This document shows, piece after piece, positions 35,501 to 44,159 of a stretch of DNA of 64,000 nt. The position numbers were made by a program, and so were the translations under genes. The stretch lies in contig NW_025932782.1 in assembly GCF_000764305.2 (NCBI RefSeq), positions 35,173 to 99,172 of the forward strand, read 5' to 3'. The first letter of the stretch is position 1. Every line of letters begins with the position of its first letter. The notes beneath the pieces are model-generated. The model did not search any database and had not been told where the DNA came from. It saw only the letters and a program-made list of their open reading frames with translations. This stretch comes from Hyalella azteca (lineage: Eukaryota > Arthropoda > Malacostraca > Amphipoda > Hyalellidae).

Positions 35501-38500
35501 AAATGCCAATTAAACATCCTGTTGTGATTTCTGTCCGGCATCGTAACACCTACGTAAATGCCAATATTAATCTTTCCCCGTAGACGTTCCAACATATGAT
35601 TAATCATCGGAAAATCTACCGCCGAACGACTTTATAGATGCCTTGAGACTTATTAATTATGATAAATCTACAATGCCTCAATATGCGCATAACAGAGTAA
35701 ATATTTATTACGAGGAAAATATTGTAATAAACACAATAATATGCGTTTAAAAATTAATTTTTAAAGACAACACTTCTAAAGAATCCAATGATTTCGAGGT
35801 TACACATGTACAATGAATGAATTTCTAATTTTATTTTCAAATATAAAAAGTAATTAATTATTTTAATATTTAAAAATATTGTAAATTTTCAAAATTGGAG
35901 GTAGAAGTGTGGAGAAGTAGAAGTGTGTTAAGTATCGATTATAAGATTTATAGCAGACAGACAGACAAACAAACAAGAAGTAAAGTTGAAGAGAAGTGTT
36001 GTAAAAAAAACTTCAAAACTTTTTACTTCACTGCAAGTAAAAAGTGAACGAAGGAAACACAAGCAAGTATTCTGAGTCGAGAAACAGACTCTAACAAAGC
36101 GCTTAGCATGCGTACACGTAACATTTTTCGTGCCATGAAAAAAGACGCAGAAAAATGTAGGCTTGTTTATCGGAAATAATCGAAGTGTTTTAACAAAATT
36201 GTTACCTAGAAAAATTTGATTGCTAATTACCGGCTGTTCATTAGCACACGTGTAGAAGTAAGAACTGCAGGCTCAAAATTGGCAACAATCAATCATCACA
36301 TCAACCATCAATTTGAACATCAATCACGGAAAAAACCATCTCAGCGCCTAGTTTAATCACAACTGCATTATGGAGCGAAGACACAGCAGATTCTGAAACA
36401 AAATAAGAGAGAATTTCTACTGGAAACTATGCATTAGTGGAACAAACCCTGATCAGTACCATTACACAATAACAAACGAACATGCACAGCCTAGAATGGA
36501 CTACATGAGAAAAGTCACCTTTGAAACTATCTCGGGGCAAATTCCTCCTACGCAAGTAGCACGGCCATATACTTCACTAAAAATTAAGCATCCTGGTACT
36601 AAATTTTCAACAATCCAAGCCTGCTTGTCGCACTATTTTGTGCTTTTCAGTAAATTGAGGAGCTGAACCTCAACAATTGGACATAAAGGAGATATCTGAA
36701 ATCCACCTTCTAACCCGGAAATACTGAACTCTGGCAACGATTTTCGATCAACGATTGGATAAAATAATTAGCAATTAATCAATTGAAGAACGCACGACAG
36801 AATGAAGAATAGAATTATTCGAGTTCAATCTTTTGCCTATAATGCACTCTGCATCCGCAAAAAATAAGTATTGCAAAGATTTAGTCATAAAATTTCAAAA
36901 ATATAACAAATTTGACATTTATAGCGGCGGTATCAACAATACCAAGGAGTATATAGCTCGAGTTTCAGAACAGTTCGATAACTGACCGCGAAAATCTTAC
37001 TTGCGAATTGAAGATCGACTCATAAACATGGAAAGCCGAAAACCAACAAGCTAAGTTCTTCGAACCCTTGGACGTGCCCAGAGGAATTGGAGGCTTGGAA
37101 CCGCATGTTGTGAAGAACCTTCCATGGCGACCTAAGACGATAGTTGCGGCACTGGGGCAAGCAGCACAAGCAGTACGAATGACTGCTGCGAGTGCATGAA
37201 ACAACGTTGCTGCCTAACTGAAGATTCCTGCCAATAAAGCACCTCTTTTTCGTCTCGTTCAAGTTCTGCTGAAGATGAAAGCGACATGAGTCGGTCTTGT
37301 AACGTGTGCAGTGCTGCCTCTGGAAAATTTAGATCCGAGACTAAGTCTTCAAGCAGCCGCTGTAAGAATCGAAGCTTGAAGTGCATTAGTTAAAGTGAGG
37401 ATGAATCAGACGGTTGCTCGGCCTCTAGCGAAAGCTCAGTTCGTGCATGGCAGCGTTGCTCTTCTAGGAAGCCTACCTCGGAAAGGTACGAAATTTGCTC
37501 AACCAAATCTGAAACGAAGTCGTGTCCAAGCTCAACGAGAAGTAAGAGAAGTTCAGAAAGCTCAACCTGCGCTCCAACAAAAAGCGAATGCAGTTGCTTG
37601 TCCTAGACTTATTCAAGAGCATCTCCTTCTAGCAGCAAAGCATGCACTTCTGAGCCGAAGTCCAGCGTTTCGTCGGGCAACACGCAATGTAAATCTTCAA
37701 GAAGCAAATCTACATCAAAATGGGAGAGTCCATGCAACTCGACTCGGTCTGAAGATAAAAGTTCTTCGACGGTTTGCAAGTCCACTGATGACCAGGGAAC
37801 TAACTCAAGCACGGGAGCCTCTTCAAATTGTAAATCAAGTTCGAAAAGTACAGTTTCCTCGAAACGCCAAAGCTAATCCTCAGCAGACTCCTGTGACAAA
37901 TCAAAGAAACTGAATTCAGCATCATGTAACAGAAAAATCAGGAATAGATCAGAACGCACAAAGAATTGTAGCTCTCGGCTGCATGAGTCTACCGAGTCTG
38001 ACGATACGAAGAGCGCGGTGAAGCGTAGCTCATGCTCATCAGAGACCAAAAAATCTTCAGGCTCCAGCAGAAAAGGGGTCTAGAGCGACTCGTCAGATAA
38101 ACCGACTCGATCGACGACGGAAAATGGTTCGTCTCAAAGAACTGCTTTGAAATCGAGATCAGTTACGGGAACAACTTCAACATCAAGTAATTCATCGAGT
38201 AAGAGCATGGCTGGTGACACAGATTCCACCTTTTCTTCCAGCAGTCAGACTAAAGACTCGAGTTCAACGACAAGCCAGAGCTCTGGCACAGCCATTTCGA
38301 CCTCAGAAGGAAGCAACTCTGAATTTAGTTCAGCAACCGCAAGCCGAGGTTCAACGGACTACTGTACGTGTACAAAAACTGCAAGCACTTGTACTCGGAG
38401 CGACTCGGAGGAATCCTCTTGCAAAGCGAGCTCATCGAGCACAACAACGTCGAAGGAGCTTGATTGTTGGTGCAGGAAGTTTAACTTCTTCACAATGAAC

Positions 38501-40908
38501 GGCGCCACATGCGGAAGAAAGTACTGATGAGCCGGGCAGCATCGTCGTTTGAGAGTAAATTTTTGATTTCAGGAAATGTGATTTGTGAACGGATGTAGAT
38601 CAAACTTAGTTTTGTTTGATCTGTAATAAAATTATGTAAAATGATTAATAAATTATTTTCCTTTTAAGGAGAATCCGAACAACAAGTGAAGTGACGTTTC
38701 TACTAATGCTTATGGAGTCTGTTTCTATTACTTTAATAATGTTAATGGTCCGATCCCGAAACTCGTCTAGACTCGATCGTCTTGGAATAGTTTCTCGATA
38801 TGAACCGGGACGAGACGATAAATATCTCGGAAAAAACGAGACAACGGTTAAAAATTGTTTAAGAATAAAGTAATGTAACGGAATGATAATTGAGTACCTG
38901 AATTTTAAACTTGAGTCCCGGATGTTATGAAGCGTTATGAGTCCCGTTTTTTGGAACACTCAATTAATCGCGTAGCGTAGGAATTCGGTAAATTTAATAG
39001 CATCAGCTATATCTATTGTTGCTCGTTCACGGGTTCAATTGTGGCAGACAGTACTGCATGAGTTCCACGACTGGCCACCATTAGTTTCATGGGCCAGTAA
39101 GCTAATATAAACGAGGTCATTAATGGCTTCAAGTATTTCCTGAAGTATGGCTGGCAGTGTGTGTCTTGAGAGCTCGCATCAAGTTGATTGATAAAAAAAT
39201 GCTTTTAAAAATTACTTTTTAAGGACAACACTTCTATAGAATACAGTGATTCTGAATGAAATGTTACACATTTACAATAAATTTCTAATTTAATTTCCAA
39301 ATATTAAAAAATTAATTTTAACTTTTTTGATCTATGAAAAAAAGTTAAATTTTCAAAATTATTTATTGTGTAAATTGATTCATTCGTAGTCTCCGACTTT
39401 ACGCAAATGTGCAAAATTTCAGATCGATTGGACAAGTAAAAGTGTGTTGAATATCGATTATAAGATTTGTTGAAGACAAAATTATTTTTAAAATTTTTTT
39501 AAATTAAAAAATAATTTTTAAAATTATATATTCTGTCCATTGATTCATGCATTGTCTCCGACTTTATGCAAGTGTGCAAAATTTCAGATCGATGGAGGGG
39601 TAGAAGTGTGTTAAATATCGATTCTAAGATTTGTAGCAGACAGACAAACAAGAAGTGAAGTTAAAGAGAAGTATTGTAAAAATGAGAGTGGAATGATGGA
39701 TGTCTATTAGGGTTAAGGACTGGACATGGCGTGAGAAAAACATGGGAATGATATGTGAATGGCTGAAGGATGTACATCGACACAAACGGTCTGGTATGAA
39801 GAATCGAGGTTAAATTAGTATAAACGATGTTCACCGTCTTTCATGAAGTAACGGTTTAAAAAGTTTTTACGACTTCCTCCGTTCGACATAGAAAAGGATT
39901 TATTAAAAGGGTTGTACCGGCGTCTCGGACAAAGCTTAGTAGAACGAGTCCCGAATAATCAAGCAGCTCCGGTTACAAACTCGACCACGATGCTTGATTT
40001 TAATGTTCCTTGTAAGGATTTCATCATTTATGTTACAAAATAGCGGGTATCCAGAATGATATGGATAGTTAGTAGGACAGCGGACCGGAGTTTATCACGA
40101 GCGTGGCATTTCATGTCCTGGTAGTTGACCATAAGACTCTAGTCTCATCTGAAGTGTCAAGTGTCTCTCTTCAGAGTGCCCTTCTTTCTTAACCTATGTA
40201 CTTTTTAGATATACTGCTAATTTTTTGTTGCTCATTAAATAAATAAGTGTTGAAACTACCGTGATCAATTCTCCTGAGGAATAGAAAGAAACAGCTGACC
40301 GGTGGAACCCTGTGAAGTTATGACATTCCTTATATTCGTTTTGTAGGAAGAGGCCCGCTCGTGTCAGCGTATTCTACCATCAACATTTATTGAATATTGC
40401 GCTACATCGCTACACGCAGTTGCTTTGGGGCCGCATATACAGCTACCATGCTAACATACCTTACTTCCATTTTTGTTACATGATCTATACAAACACTCCA
40501 GATAGATTTTTATGCTTACGAATTTAAATTTTTAACATTATGTCCATTGCACCATTATATTCAAATCCTTTTAAAATATATAATTGAAGTTATTTAAGTC
40601 AATCAATTTTGGTTGTCACTAACAAAACTTAGCGAAATTTTTCACAGCAGCCGCATTGATTTCTTTCATCTAGATAACATAAGCGCAAATTTCAACTATA
40701 AATAAAAACCTTCTCATGCACATCCCACTGTCATCTTATTCCTCCCTATCACCAGAGGGTACGCGACTTCCTAAAACCCCATCACAGCTGGGGCCCCGGT
40801 TGCCCCGTGGCCCGCCAGCGACTCGGTGAAGTCGTGCGGCATAGCCTAGAGGAGCTAAGACTCAACACTCGCGTCACAAAGAGCACCGTCGACATACCCG
40901 ACCAGTAG
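17330..40908 (+). CDS. SLC6 neurotransmitter/amino acid transporter A (NAT-like), complete
   Basis: Sodium-coupled symporter of the plasma membrane, 12 TM segments. Thirteen exons: 17330-17510, 20889-21023, 23149-23258, 24441-24580, 26114-26342, 27366-27512, 27898-28033, 29162-29277, 29673-29801, 30785-30894, 33363-33453, 34573-34737, 40756-40908. All phases agree and give 613 residues, the usual SLC6 length. Hallmarks: [19 protein letters not shown] in TM1, extracellular-loop-2 cysteines in [15 protein letters not shown] (C-x8-C), [12 protein letters not shown], Gln290 and Ser294 of TM6, [12 protein letters not shown] before TM8, and a SWGP tail. Gly replaces the monoamine-binding Asp of TM1, and Asp326 sits at the TM7 position that is Asp in KAAT1/CAATCH1. 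This points to an invertebrate nutrient amino acid transporter. Substrate unknown. No defect seen. Tandem paralogue of transporter B. Confidence 0.93.
17618..17685 (+). pseudogene. partial duplicate of SLC6-A exon 1 end and donor
   Basis: acttgtggcggttcccctgc then ctggcgtatgaagatggaag and ag|gtgggtggct copy the exon 1 tail exactly 150 bp downstream, with a few substitutions. It lies inside intron 1 and keeps a usable donor, but no acceptor-linked frame is apparent. Confidence 0.88.
17774..18111. mobile_element. Tc1/mariner-type MITE with long inverted repeats
   Basis: Ends cagggtgaaccagaattaac / gttaattctggttcaccctg, arms ~100 bp, TA on both sides. The centre is made of repeated ggatacaatatt palindromic pieces. 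Intron 1 of transporter A. Confidence 0.9.
18156..19345 (-). mobile_element. Penelope-like element with GIY-YIG domain and inverted terminal segments
   Basis: Minus-strand residues (18780-18510) include [15 protein letters not shown] and [20 protein letters not shown], typical of the Penelope GIY-YIG endonuclease. A further minus-strand stretch (18500-18350) reads [20 protein letters not shown], the domain's C-terminal end, in another frame. About 95-bp sequences at 18156-18250 and 19220-19345 are inverted copies of one another, as Penelope pseudo-LTRs can be. Both carry the cttgataatga...gaaac hammerhead-like motif. Frames are broken, and a SINE sits inside. Confidence 0.75.
18838..19085 (+). 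mobile_element. composite tRNA-derived SINE, copy 1
   Basis: Box A-like tggcccagtggtt and box B ggttcgatccc, then a second tRNA-like unit with agttcgataccg about 100 bp on. Ends aaacgctcaaaccgctatta and an AT-rich tail. A second copy at 34820-35046 shares the full layout. Confidence 0.85.
19720..19748 (-). mobile_element. isolated Penelope hammerhead-like motif
   Basis: Minus strand: ccgatgatcaagatggcctc then cgaaacgttttcg. Matches the motif class at 26021 and 50034. No coding remains beside it. Confidence 0.5.
20410..20525. other. GC-rich islet in intron 1 of SLC6-A
   Basis: Abrupt C+G- and CpG-rich block (accgcgggccc-like, ccgcgcatgcg) within AT-rich intron. Function unknown: internal promoter or transposon end are both possible. 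Confidence 0.35.
20889..21023 (+). CDS. SLC6-A exon 2 (TM1 end-TM2)
   Basis: Acceptor ttttccag. Reads [20 protein letters not shown] and [20 protein letters not shown], then TPLMAG. The 30 bp before the acceptor (gaagcttctactgagg) are conserved before exon 2 of B. Donor GCGG|gtatgt, phase 1. Confidence 0.94.
21187..22185. mobile_element. MITE with gttcacacca-type ends and a related half-copy, bracketing a LINE
   Basis: 21187-21312 is a ~125-bp palindromic element (ggggttcacatcatgctg ... ggctggtgtgaat). 22098-22185 is an inverted half-copy (cgtgcccggcagtgtggtg, tgaatccgacc). A LINE fragment lies between them. Confidence 0.6.
21390..22090 (+). mobile_element. LINE (non-LTR) 3' fragment, RT C-terminus
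   Basis: Frames read [32 protein letters not shown] and [20 protein letters not shown], the conserved end of CR1/Jockey-like reverse transcriptases. There are frame breaks and an internal ~54-bp tandem duplication (21557-21665). The 3' end is atgatatgatatgat-type microsatellite. Confidence 0.8.
23149..23258 (+). CDS. SLC6-A exon 3 (TM3)
   Basis: Acceptor caaccag. Reads [20 protein letters not shown] and [17 protein letters not shown]. Donor CATACC|gtgcgt, phase 0. One residue shorter than exon 3 of B. Confidence 0.93.
23830..24045. repeat. imperfect inverted repeat, ~50-bp arms
   Basis: cattcgaatcgcaaagacgt...gtcactttttc faces gaaaaagtgatcatatgatc...cgaatcgaatg across an A-rich centre. Possibly a MITE. 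Intron 3 of A. Confidence 0.6.
24441..24580 (+). CDS. SLC6-A exon 4 (extracellular loop 2)
   Basis: Too short of open frame to stand out. Acceptor ctccctcaag, donor TGGAG|gtgaga. Reads [20 protein letters not shown], then one N-glycosylation sequon in GANNTEAC and a Ser/Thr-rich end QYW. The C-x8-C pair is the family disulphide. The homologous exon in B confirms it. Confidence 0.93.
25198..25557 (+). pseudogene. broken transposase-type helix-turn-helix ORF (DUF4817-like)
   Basis: Frames in succession read [37 protein letters not shown] then KWLNNLN, and [18 protein letters not shown]. These are the order and motifs of the arthropod DUF4817/mariner-like N-terminal HTH. At least two frameshifts. 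Intron 4 of A. Confidence 0.65.
26014..26060 (+). mobile_element. Penelope-type hammerhead-like motif next to a splice acceptor
   Basis: ctgacgatggagctggactc then cgaaacgttttcgc: CTGANGA core, GGAG/CTCC stem, GAAAC. It ends 67 bp before exon 5 of SLC6-A. No Penelope coding remains next to it. Confidence 0.5.
26114..26342 (+). CDS. SLC6-A exon 5 (TM4-TM5)
   Basis: Acceptor ggaatacag. Reads [20 protein letters not shown], then [38 protein letters not shown] and a hydrophobic segment to PGASK. Donor CGAAA|gtcagt, phase 0. Joins exon 4 as YW-R-HEV. Confidence 0.96.
26699..26801. repeat. TTAGG-type telomeric tract inside an inverted repeat
   Basis: aggttaggttaggttaggtt lies in the loop between 23-bp arms (26699-26721 and 26779-26801) that match at 22 of 23 positions (ccggagcgcaacaggcccta / its complement). 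Confidence 0.85.
27245..27376 (+). repeat. six 22-bp units ending in the exon 6 acceptor
   Basis: Units start at 27245, 27267, 27289, 27311, 27333 and 27355, of the form tctgttgacaggggctcgtg+ta. The sixth straddles the intron/exon border (acag|GGGCTC). Exon 6 of B has a single copy of the site. Confidence 0.95.
27366..27512 (+). CDS. SLC6-A exon 6 (TM6)
   Basis: 49 codons: [49 protein letters not shown]. Contains the TM6 Gln290 and Ser294 (chloride-site positions; Gln290 aligns with the functionally studied Gln291 of KAAT1). Donor CAAAG|gtgaca, phase 0. Confidence 0.96.
27898..28033 (+). CDS. SLC6-A exon 7 (TM7)
   Basis: [20 protein letters not shown] then [20 protein letters not shown] and KVVAS. 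Asp326 in SVLD occupies the LeuT Asn286 (Na1) position. Donor TCTG|gtgagt, phase 1. Confidence 0.95.
28870..29050 (+). repeat. decayed ~43-bp array of the exon 7 tail and donor
   Basis: cgtcagcatagtcgtcgcgt (28874), aacgtcagcagaattatcac (28915), aacgtcagaaaaaacgtcgc (28959) and gacgtgagcagagtcgtcgc then ctccg|gtgagtggtgacat (28999) are variants of gacgtcagtaaagtcgtcgc + gtctg|gtgagtggtgacat of exon 7. Spacing is 40-44 bp. The sequence right after the true donor (atcgataacctaagcaaaat) is another degenerate unit 43 bp on. Confidence 0.75.
29162..29277 (+). CDS. SLC6-A exon 8 (loop 4-TM8 start)
   Basis: [20 protein letters not shown] then [19 protein letters not shown]. Family consensus here is LGLDSxF; A has Ser396 where B keeps Asp. 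Donor CCTTG|gtacat, phase 0. Confidence 0.95.
29673..29801 (+). CDS. SLC6-A exon 9 (TM8 end-TM9)
   Basis: [20 protein letters not shown] then [20 protein letters not shown] and CTP. Acceptor cccctgcag, donor CTCCG|gtacta, phase 0. Confidence 0.95.
30330..30430. repeat. AT-rich tatatta microsatellite
   Basis: Interrupted (TATATTA)n/(TATAAA)n tract in intron 9 of A. Confidence 0.8.
30785..30894 (+). CDS. SLC6-A exon 10 (TM10)
   Basis: [20 protein letters not shown] then [16 protein letters not shown]. Acceptor tttacag; donor ACAA|gtgagt, phase 2. Confidence 0.94.
30895..31110 (+). repeat. degenerate gtgagtcaa-type units after exon 10
   Basis: The donor gtgagtcaaggg is echoed by gtgagtcaaaagtgaatgag (30913), gtgacgagtcagc, gtgagccagcaaatgaatca and gtgaatgaagagtc in loose 18-50 bp steps. 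Decayed. Confidence 0.5.
31975..32345 (-). mobile_element. LINE 3' end (same family as 21390, 52196, 57955)
   Basis: On the minus strand the sequence runs from the RT end (APSMNAF-type codons near 32300) through an untranslated tail to a gcctatttcttcagtgccga box and tctattctat end. Contains a 77-bp tandem duplication (32111-32265). Confidence 0.75.
32553..32588 (-). mobile_element. Penelope-type terminal motif
   Basis: Minus strand cttgaaaatgaatgtatgtt then gctttcgaaacgtcgt resembles the pseudo-LTR motif at 18190 and 19267; the hairpin is poorly paired here. Confidence 0.4.
32654..33114. mobile_element. foldback element with ~180-bp arms
   Basis: Begins caactgtaaaattttgaacc and ends with its complement. 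The arms stay complementary through accaatccggcagttag and gaggggttcagctagcg. The centre is ~110 bp. No transposase. Intron 10 of A. Confidence 0.85.
33363..33453 (+). CDS. SLC6-A exon 11 (TM11 start)
   Basis: Two acceptors are possible. The upstream one (cttatcag|TTTCAG) gives [20 protein letters not shown], matching family spacing; the next AG would lose FS. Then [13 protein letters not shown] and donor GCTG|gtgggt, phase 0. Confidence 0.9.
33454..33720 (+). repeat. degenerate ggtggtagtgggtatagtgg array after exon 11
   Basis: From the donor ctgctg|gtgggt onward, T-G-rich units such as gtagtgggtatagtggcgct recur at 33501 and 33616 with intermediates. Accounts for several spurious open frames on both strands. 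Confidence 0.75.
34234..34563 (+). repeat. ten 33-bp units leading into the exon 12 acceptor
   Basis: Unit cctgccgcagatggttcctt + gataacctcagcc, exact 33-bp period. Variants are gctgatgg and gaagatgg. The tract after the last unit, ctcagccccccgcag, is the acceptor used by exon 12, so most units carry an acceptor-like ctcag or gccgcag. Confidence 0.97.
34573..34737 (+). CDS. SLC6-A exon 12 (TM11 end-TM12)
   Basis: 55 codons: [20 protein letters not shown] then [20 protein letters not shown] and [15 protein letters not shown]. Donor CGGG|gtgagc, phase 0. If the donor were skipped, 16 further codons would precede a stop at 34786. Confidence 0.93.
34820..35046 (+). mobile_element. composite tRNA-derived SINE, copy 2
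   Basis: Shares gtgcgggttcgatcccagct, ggaggccgggcggttaagc, the second box B (agttcgagccc) and the end aaacgctgaaaccgcta with the copy at 18838. Intron 12 of A. Confidence 0.87.
35745..36015 (+). repeat. dispersed repeat D, left copy
   Basis: ttaaaaattaatttttaaag, acaacacttcta ... tagaagtgtgttaagtatcg, attataagatttatagcaga and (CAGA)n, acaagaagtaaagttgaaga. Direct copy at 39195-39680; inverted copy at 60475-60780. Confidence 0.8.
37090..38527 (+). pseudogene. serine/cysteine-rich reading frame with six in-frame stops
   Basis: One frame holds Ser/Cys/Lys/Glu-rich sequence (such as [55 protein letters not shown]) for about 480 codons with no frameshift. TAA or TAG interrupts it at 37133, 37235, 37391, 37604, 37874 and 38081; the frame ends with TGA at 38525. 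The last 148 codons are open. Random sequence of this length would have about 20 stops, so coding origin is likely, but no family is recognised. It lies in intron 12 of SLC6-A, between copies of repeat D. A repetitive-protein pseudogene or transposon cargo are possible. Confidence 0.5.
39195..39680 (+). repeat. dispersed repeat D, right copy (with internal partial duplication)
   Basis: Same sequence as the left copy, followed by a second partial unit (39485 on). Both parts contain tccgacttta..caa and tgcaaaatttcagatcgat, then agaagtgtgttraatatcga. Same orientation as the left copy. Confidence 0.8.
40756..40908 (+). CDS. SLC6-A exon 13 (C-terminal tail)
   Basis: Acceptor tatcaccag. Reads [20 protein letters not shown] then [20 protein letters not shown] and [13 protein letters not shown]. 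The W-G-P motif is typical of SLC6 cytosolic tails. Continues the phase of exon 12 (LVRRG-RVRD) across a 6-kb intron. Confidence 0.88.
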   Translation, partial: RVRDFLKPHHSWGPGCPVARQRLGEVVRHSLEELRLNTRVTKSTVDIPDQ

Positions 40909-41517
40909 TGTCCGTAGCTTCATGCCAGTGACGAGACTCCATAGATTGCTAGTCTTTGTCGAGAACATTTGTTGTCTGTAACAAGCTTTTTTTGCTCGCG
41001 TCACTTTTTCTGTACCTTATTGAAGTGCAACGATTAGGTCTTGTCGTAGGTGTGCAATTTTTTGCTTCTATTTTCGTCAACCCACTGTTTCATTGTTCAT
41101 CGAAAGTTCTTATTTTAAGATGGAGTTCTTATTTTAAGATTATTATTTTAAGATGTATAATGCCGTGGAAAGGGCGTTTCATTCCTTCTCAGCTTTGCAC
41201 TTGTGAACGACAGACGTTATTTGTTCATTAAAATTCAGTTACTCAACTTCAAGTTTACACTACTCATTAGCTAATTTTACTTAAACATCAGTGAAAACAG
41301 TTTATTTCTTACGCAGGCGTTTTTGACTAGCCACTGGTCTCCTCTGCTTAAAATTGACGACAGCATTAATAACGGCCACATGCCGTTCGTCGGTTGCGTG
41401 TTAGCTGCTAAAGCGCCGGGGTAGTGCCGGAAATACCAATTTGGATAGCTGTTAGTACCCAATTTTTGGGTTGAATCGTATACGAGGCGCTCTCGGTGAC
41501 GGTTGTAGACATGGGAT

Positions 41518-41523
41518 AATAAA
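41518..41523 (+). terminator. possible SLC6-A poly(A) signal
   Basis: AATAAA about 610 bp after the stop. An ATTAAA lies nearer, at 41227. No further support. Confidence 0.25.
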
Positions 41524-42421
41524 TCAGTGCGGTTTTATTGGCAATGGCCTAAATACGGCTGTCTCCTTTGTTTTGTAATCACGCCATCCATGTGGTCCGT
41601 GCGCAATTTGAGATATGCGCAGGTGAGATACAGTATGTGCGTATATGTGAGATATGCGCTAGTTACGAGTAAGTAAAAAATTTATCTTAAAAATGTATGG
41701 TTACTATATAACGAGTGAACACACATTCTTGTCCCGCGTACGTTGTCCCTTACCGATTTACCGAAACCTCGAGGTTATATCCGGCCTTTTTTTTTGCGTC
41801 TTCGTTCTAATTAATTCGCTGTTCGATGTTGATAAAATCTCGGATCATGAACAAATCTAGAATATAATTAAATTTAACTAAATGAAAATCAAGTTATTGT
41901 TAACTTTTATCATGAAACTCTGAAGACTATTTGTAAATTAGATTTTTTATCGTAAATTTCGAGTGCGAAATTTACGCACTCCGACCAATAATATGACATG
42001 AATTGAATTATTCATTACAAAGTTACATGCACATCAAGATATTTAAGTGAACTCGTTGTTTTCAATAAAGAAGTTGTTTTACCCATGCCATAAAGCAGCA
42101 CATGTAGGATAGCTTCTGGGGAGAAGAAATGGGAGCATACAGCTTGGGGCTATCGATATTAACGGGTCATCATTTAATTGCACCACTGGTTGATGAAACA
42201 AAACTTGACTTTTAGTTTTGTTCATAAATATGGCTTATAGCATTATAAAATGTTTCATTTATGAAGGTTTAAAAAATAAATTATTCTGTCGTGTATGCGT
42301 TTTTAAATGTTCACGTTAAATAAATTTATGACTTGTGGAAGCAACGATTTAGAGACTTTACTGAAAGAGATTTTTGATAAAATAATAATACCGTAATACC
42401 TTGTAAAAAGAGTGATTGTAA

Positions 42422-42532
42422 CAAAACAATGCCATCATCCAAAACAATGCCATCATCCAAAACAATGCCATCATCCAAAACAATGCCATCATCCAAAACA
42501 ATGCCATCATCCAAAACAATGCCATCATCTAC
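42422..42532. repeat. 18-bp minisatellite, six copies
   Basis: Perfect or near-perfect units of aaaacaatgccatcatcc. Confidence 0.97.
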
Positions 42533-42900
42533 ACCGTCACCTATCGCAGTCGCAGTAATTGGGATCATGCAGGAATGTGAATCTGGGTCAGCCTGGCTAT
42601 GAGTCCTAGAAATGCGTGCTTTTACTTGGCGAACTCAATACCCCACCTCAGATCGCCAGCTGGTCTTCTTCAATGCCAAGTTCAAATGCGTTAACACATT
42701 CAGGCTCGCCTTAATTTTTTATGTCACTCCAATTAGCATGAACGGCTATAAGTTAACAGTACAAAAGAAACAAGGTATAGGAAGAGCAGTCATTGCTACG
42801 TGTTATTACATAGGAATGAATAAGAGATGCGTCTTTCATGACATGTTTTGCGCTAATGTATGACTGTTTTGAACCAGCTATTATTGTTCAAAGCTCTTTC

Positions 42901-42994
42901 TATTATAGACGGCTATAGCCGTCTATAATAATATTATATTATATTATATTATTAGCCGTCTATATTATTAATAGACGGCTATAGCCGTCTATTA
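42901..42994. repeat. two perfect palindromes flanking TATTA repeats
   Basis: A 30-bp perfect palindrome (42901-42930) and a 26-bp one (42969-42994), both centred on gacggctatagccgtc, with ttatattatatta between. The middle also pairs agccgtctat with atagacggct. Confidence 0.95.
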
Positions 42995-44159
42995 TAGAGA
43001 CAGGTTTTCAACAAGAGCCGTCAGCGAGCGTGAATGTCTTAAAGATCTTTCACATAGACGGCAAACCTAAATAAATCAAATTCGATTTTCCATATTTTGC
43101 TGTCCTGTCCAAATTTTCGCTACGTGTTTGTTGTTGTTTCAGATTCAAGCAGTCCGTCAAAAATCTCGTGTCAATCAGGATTTTATGAACTTTTCTGTCT
43201 TACAAGGAATGTAAAAAGTTGAAAATGTGACAATTTATCAGCGAACCCTCAAAAAACTATACCACTCATCCTTTATTTATTGTACATACTATTTTTTGTC
43301 GAGTTTTTGTTATCTGCATTAAACTCTCTAATATAATTTTGGCAACGTAAAATTTCTCTATGACTGCTTAAATCAGACAAACTTGAGCAACAGTACTGTA
43401 TCGACCAGAGTTTCCTGGCTATAATATTTAAATTTTAAAGCCACCCAAAACTATTCAGGCATGAGCAATTGAGCTGAATGCTACATTGAATCTTTATTCA
43501 CTGTTATTTCAGTGATTACAACTCAAAACATATACAAATGCTGCAGGATTTAATAAATTATCCACAAAATCCCGACTTACAATCATTAAAAATATGAAGA
43601 ATGTTTCACTTTTTTCGAGTCATAAAGGAATAGGTCAGAGTGTCACAAAACTGAAAACTCATGTGTATGCGGCACCCCTTCGACATGGCAAAATTTCTTT
43701 AAAATTCACCAAAACATGCATGCATCTGCATGGGGTTGGACGTTCTCTGAATATTGGTGAATGTTTATTGAGTAGCTAATTATTTGGGGAAATTATCATT
43801 CACGAGAAGTTAAACATTTTAAACAATTTGATGAATTTTTAAATGATGCACACCCTCCTCATGCATATTCTAAAACGCACATTTTCAACAATAACCAGGC
43901 ATTTATATTTGTGGAATAAATGGTACAACCAGCACAATTGCTAGAATAAATTTTTTCGGCACAAATAGTATATTATCATCATTATAATTTCCGTCAAGGA
44001 AAAATAAAATTGTTATCAACTGTTCTTCATTGAAATGGAGCTATCGGAAAGTGTGCTACAATAACTCTGTACGAAAGACGTTGAAAGCATTGACTGAGAA
44101 TTGATCTTATTATATCAGATATAAACTGAGAGGTAAGCTATCAATAGAATTTAAATGAA

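Noticed and set aside
37395..37913. 172-codon open frame, the second longest on the + strand
   Set aside because: It is the out-of-phase shadow of the Ser/Cys-rich frame: AGC/TCA-rich codons read as Gln/Ala/Leu/Arg. No domain.
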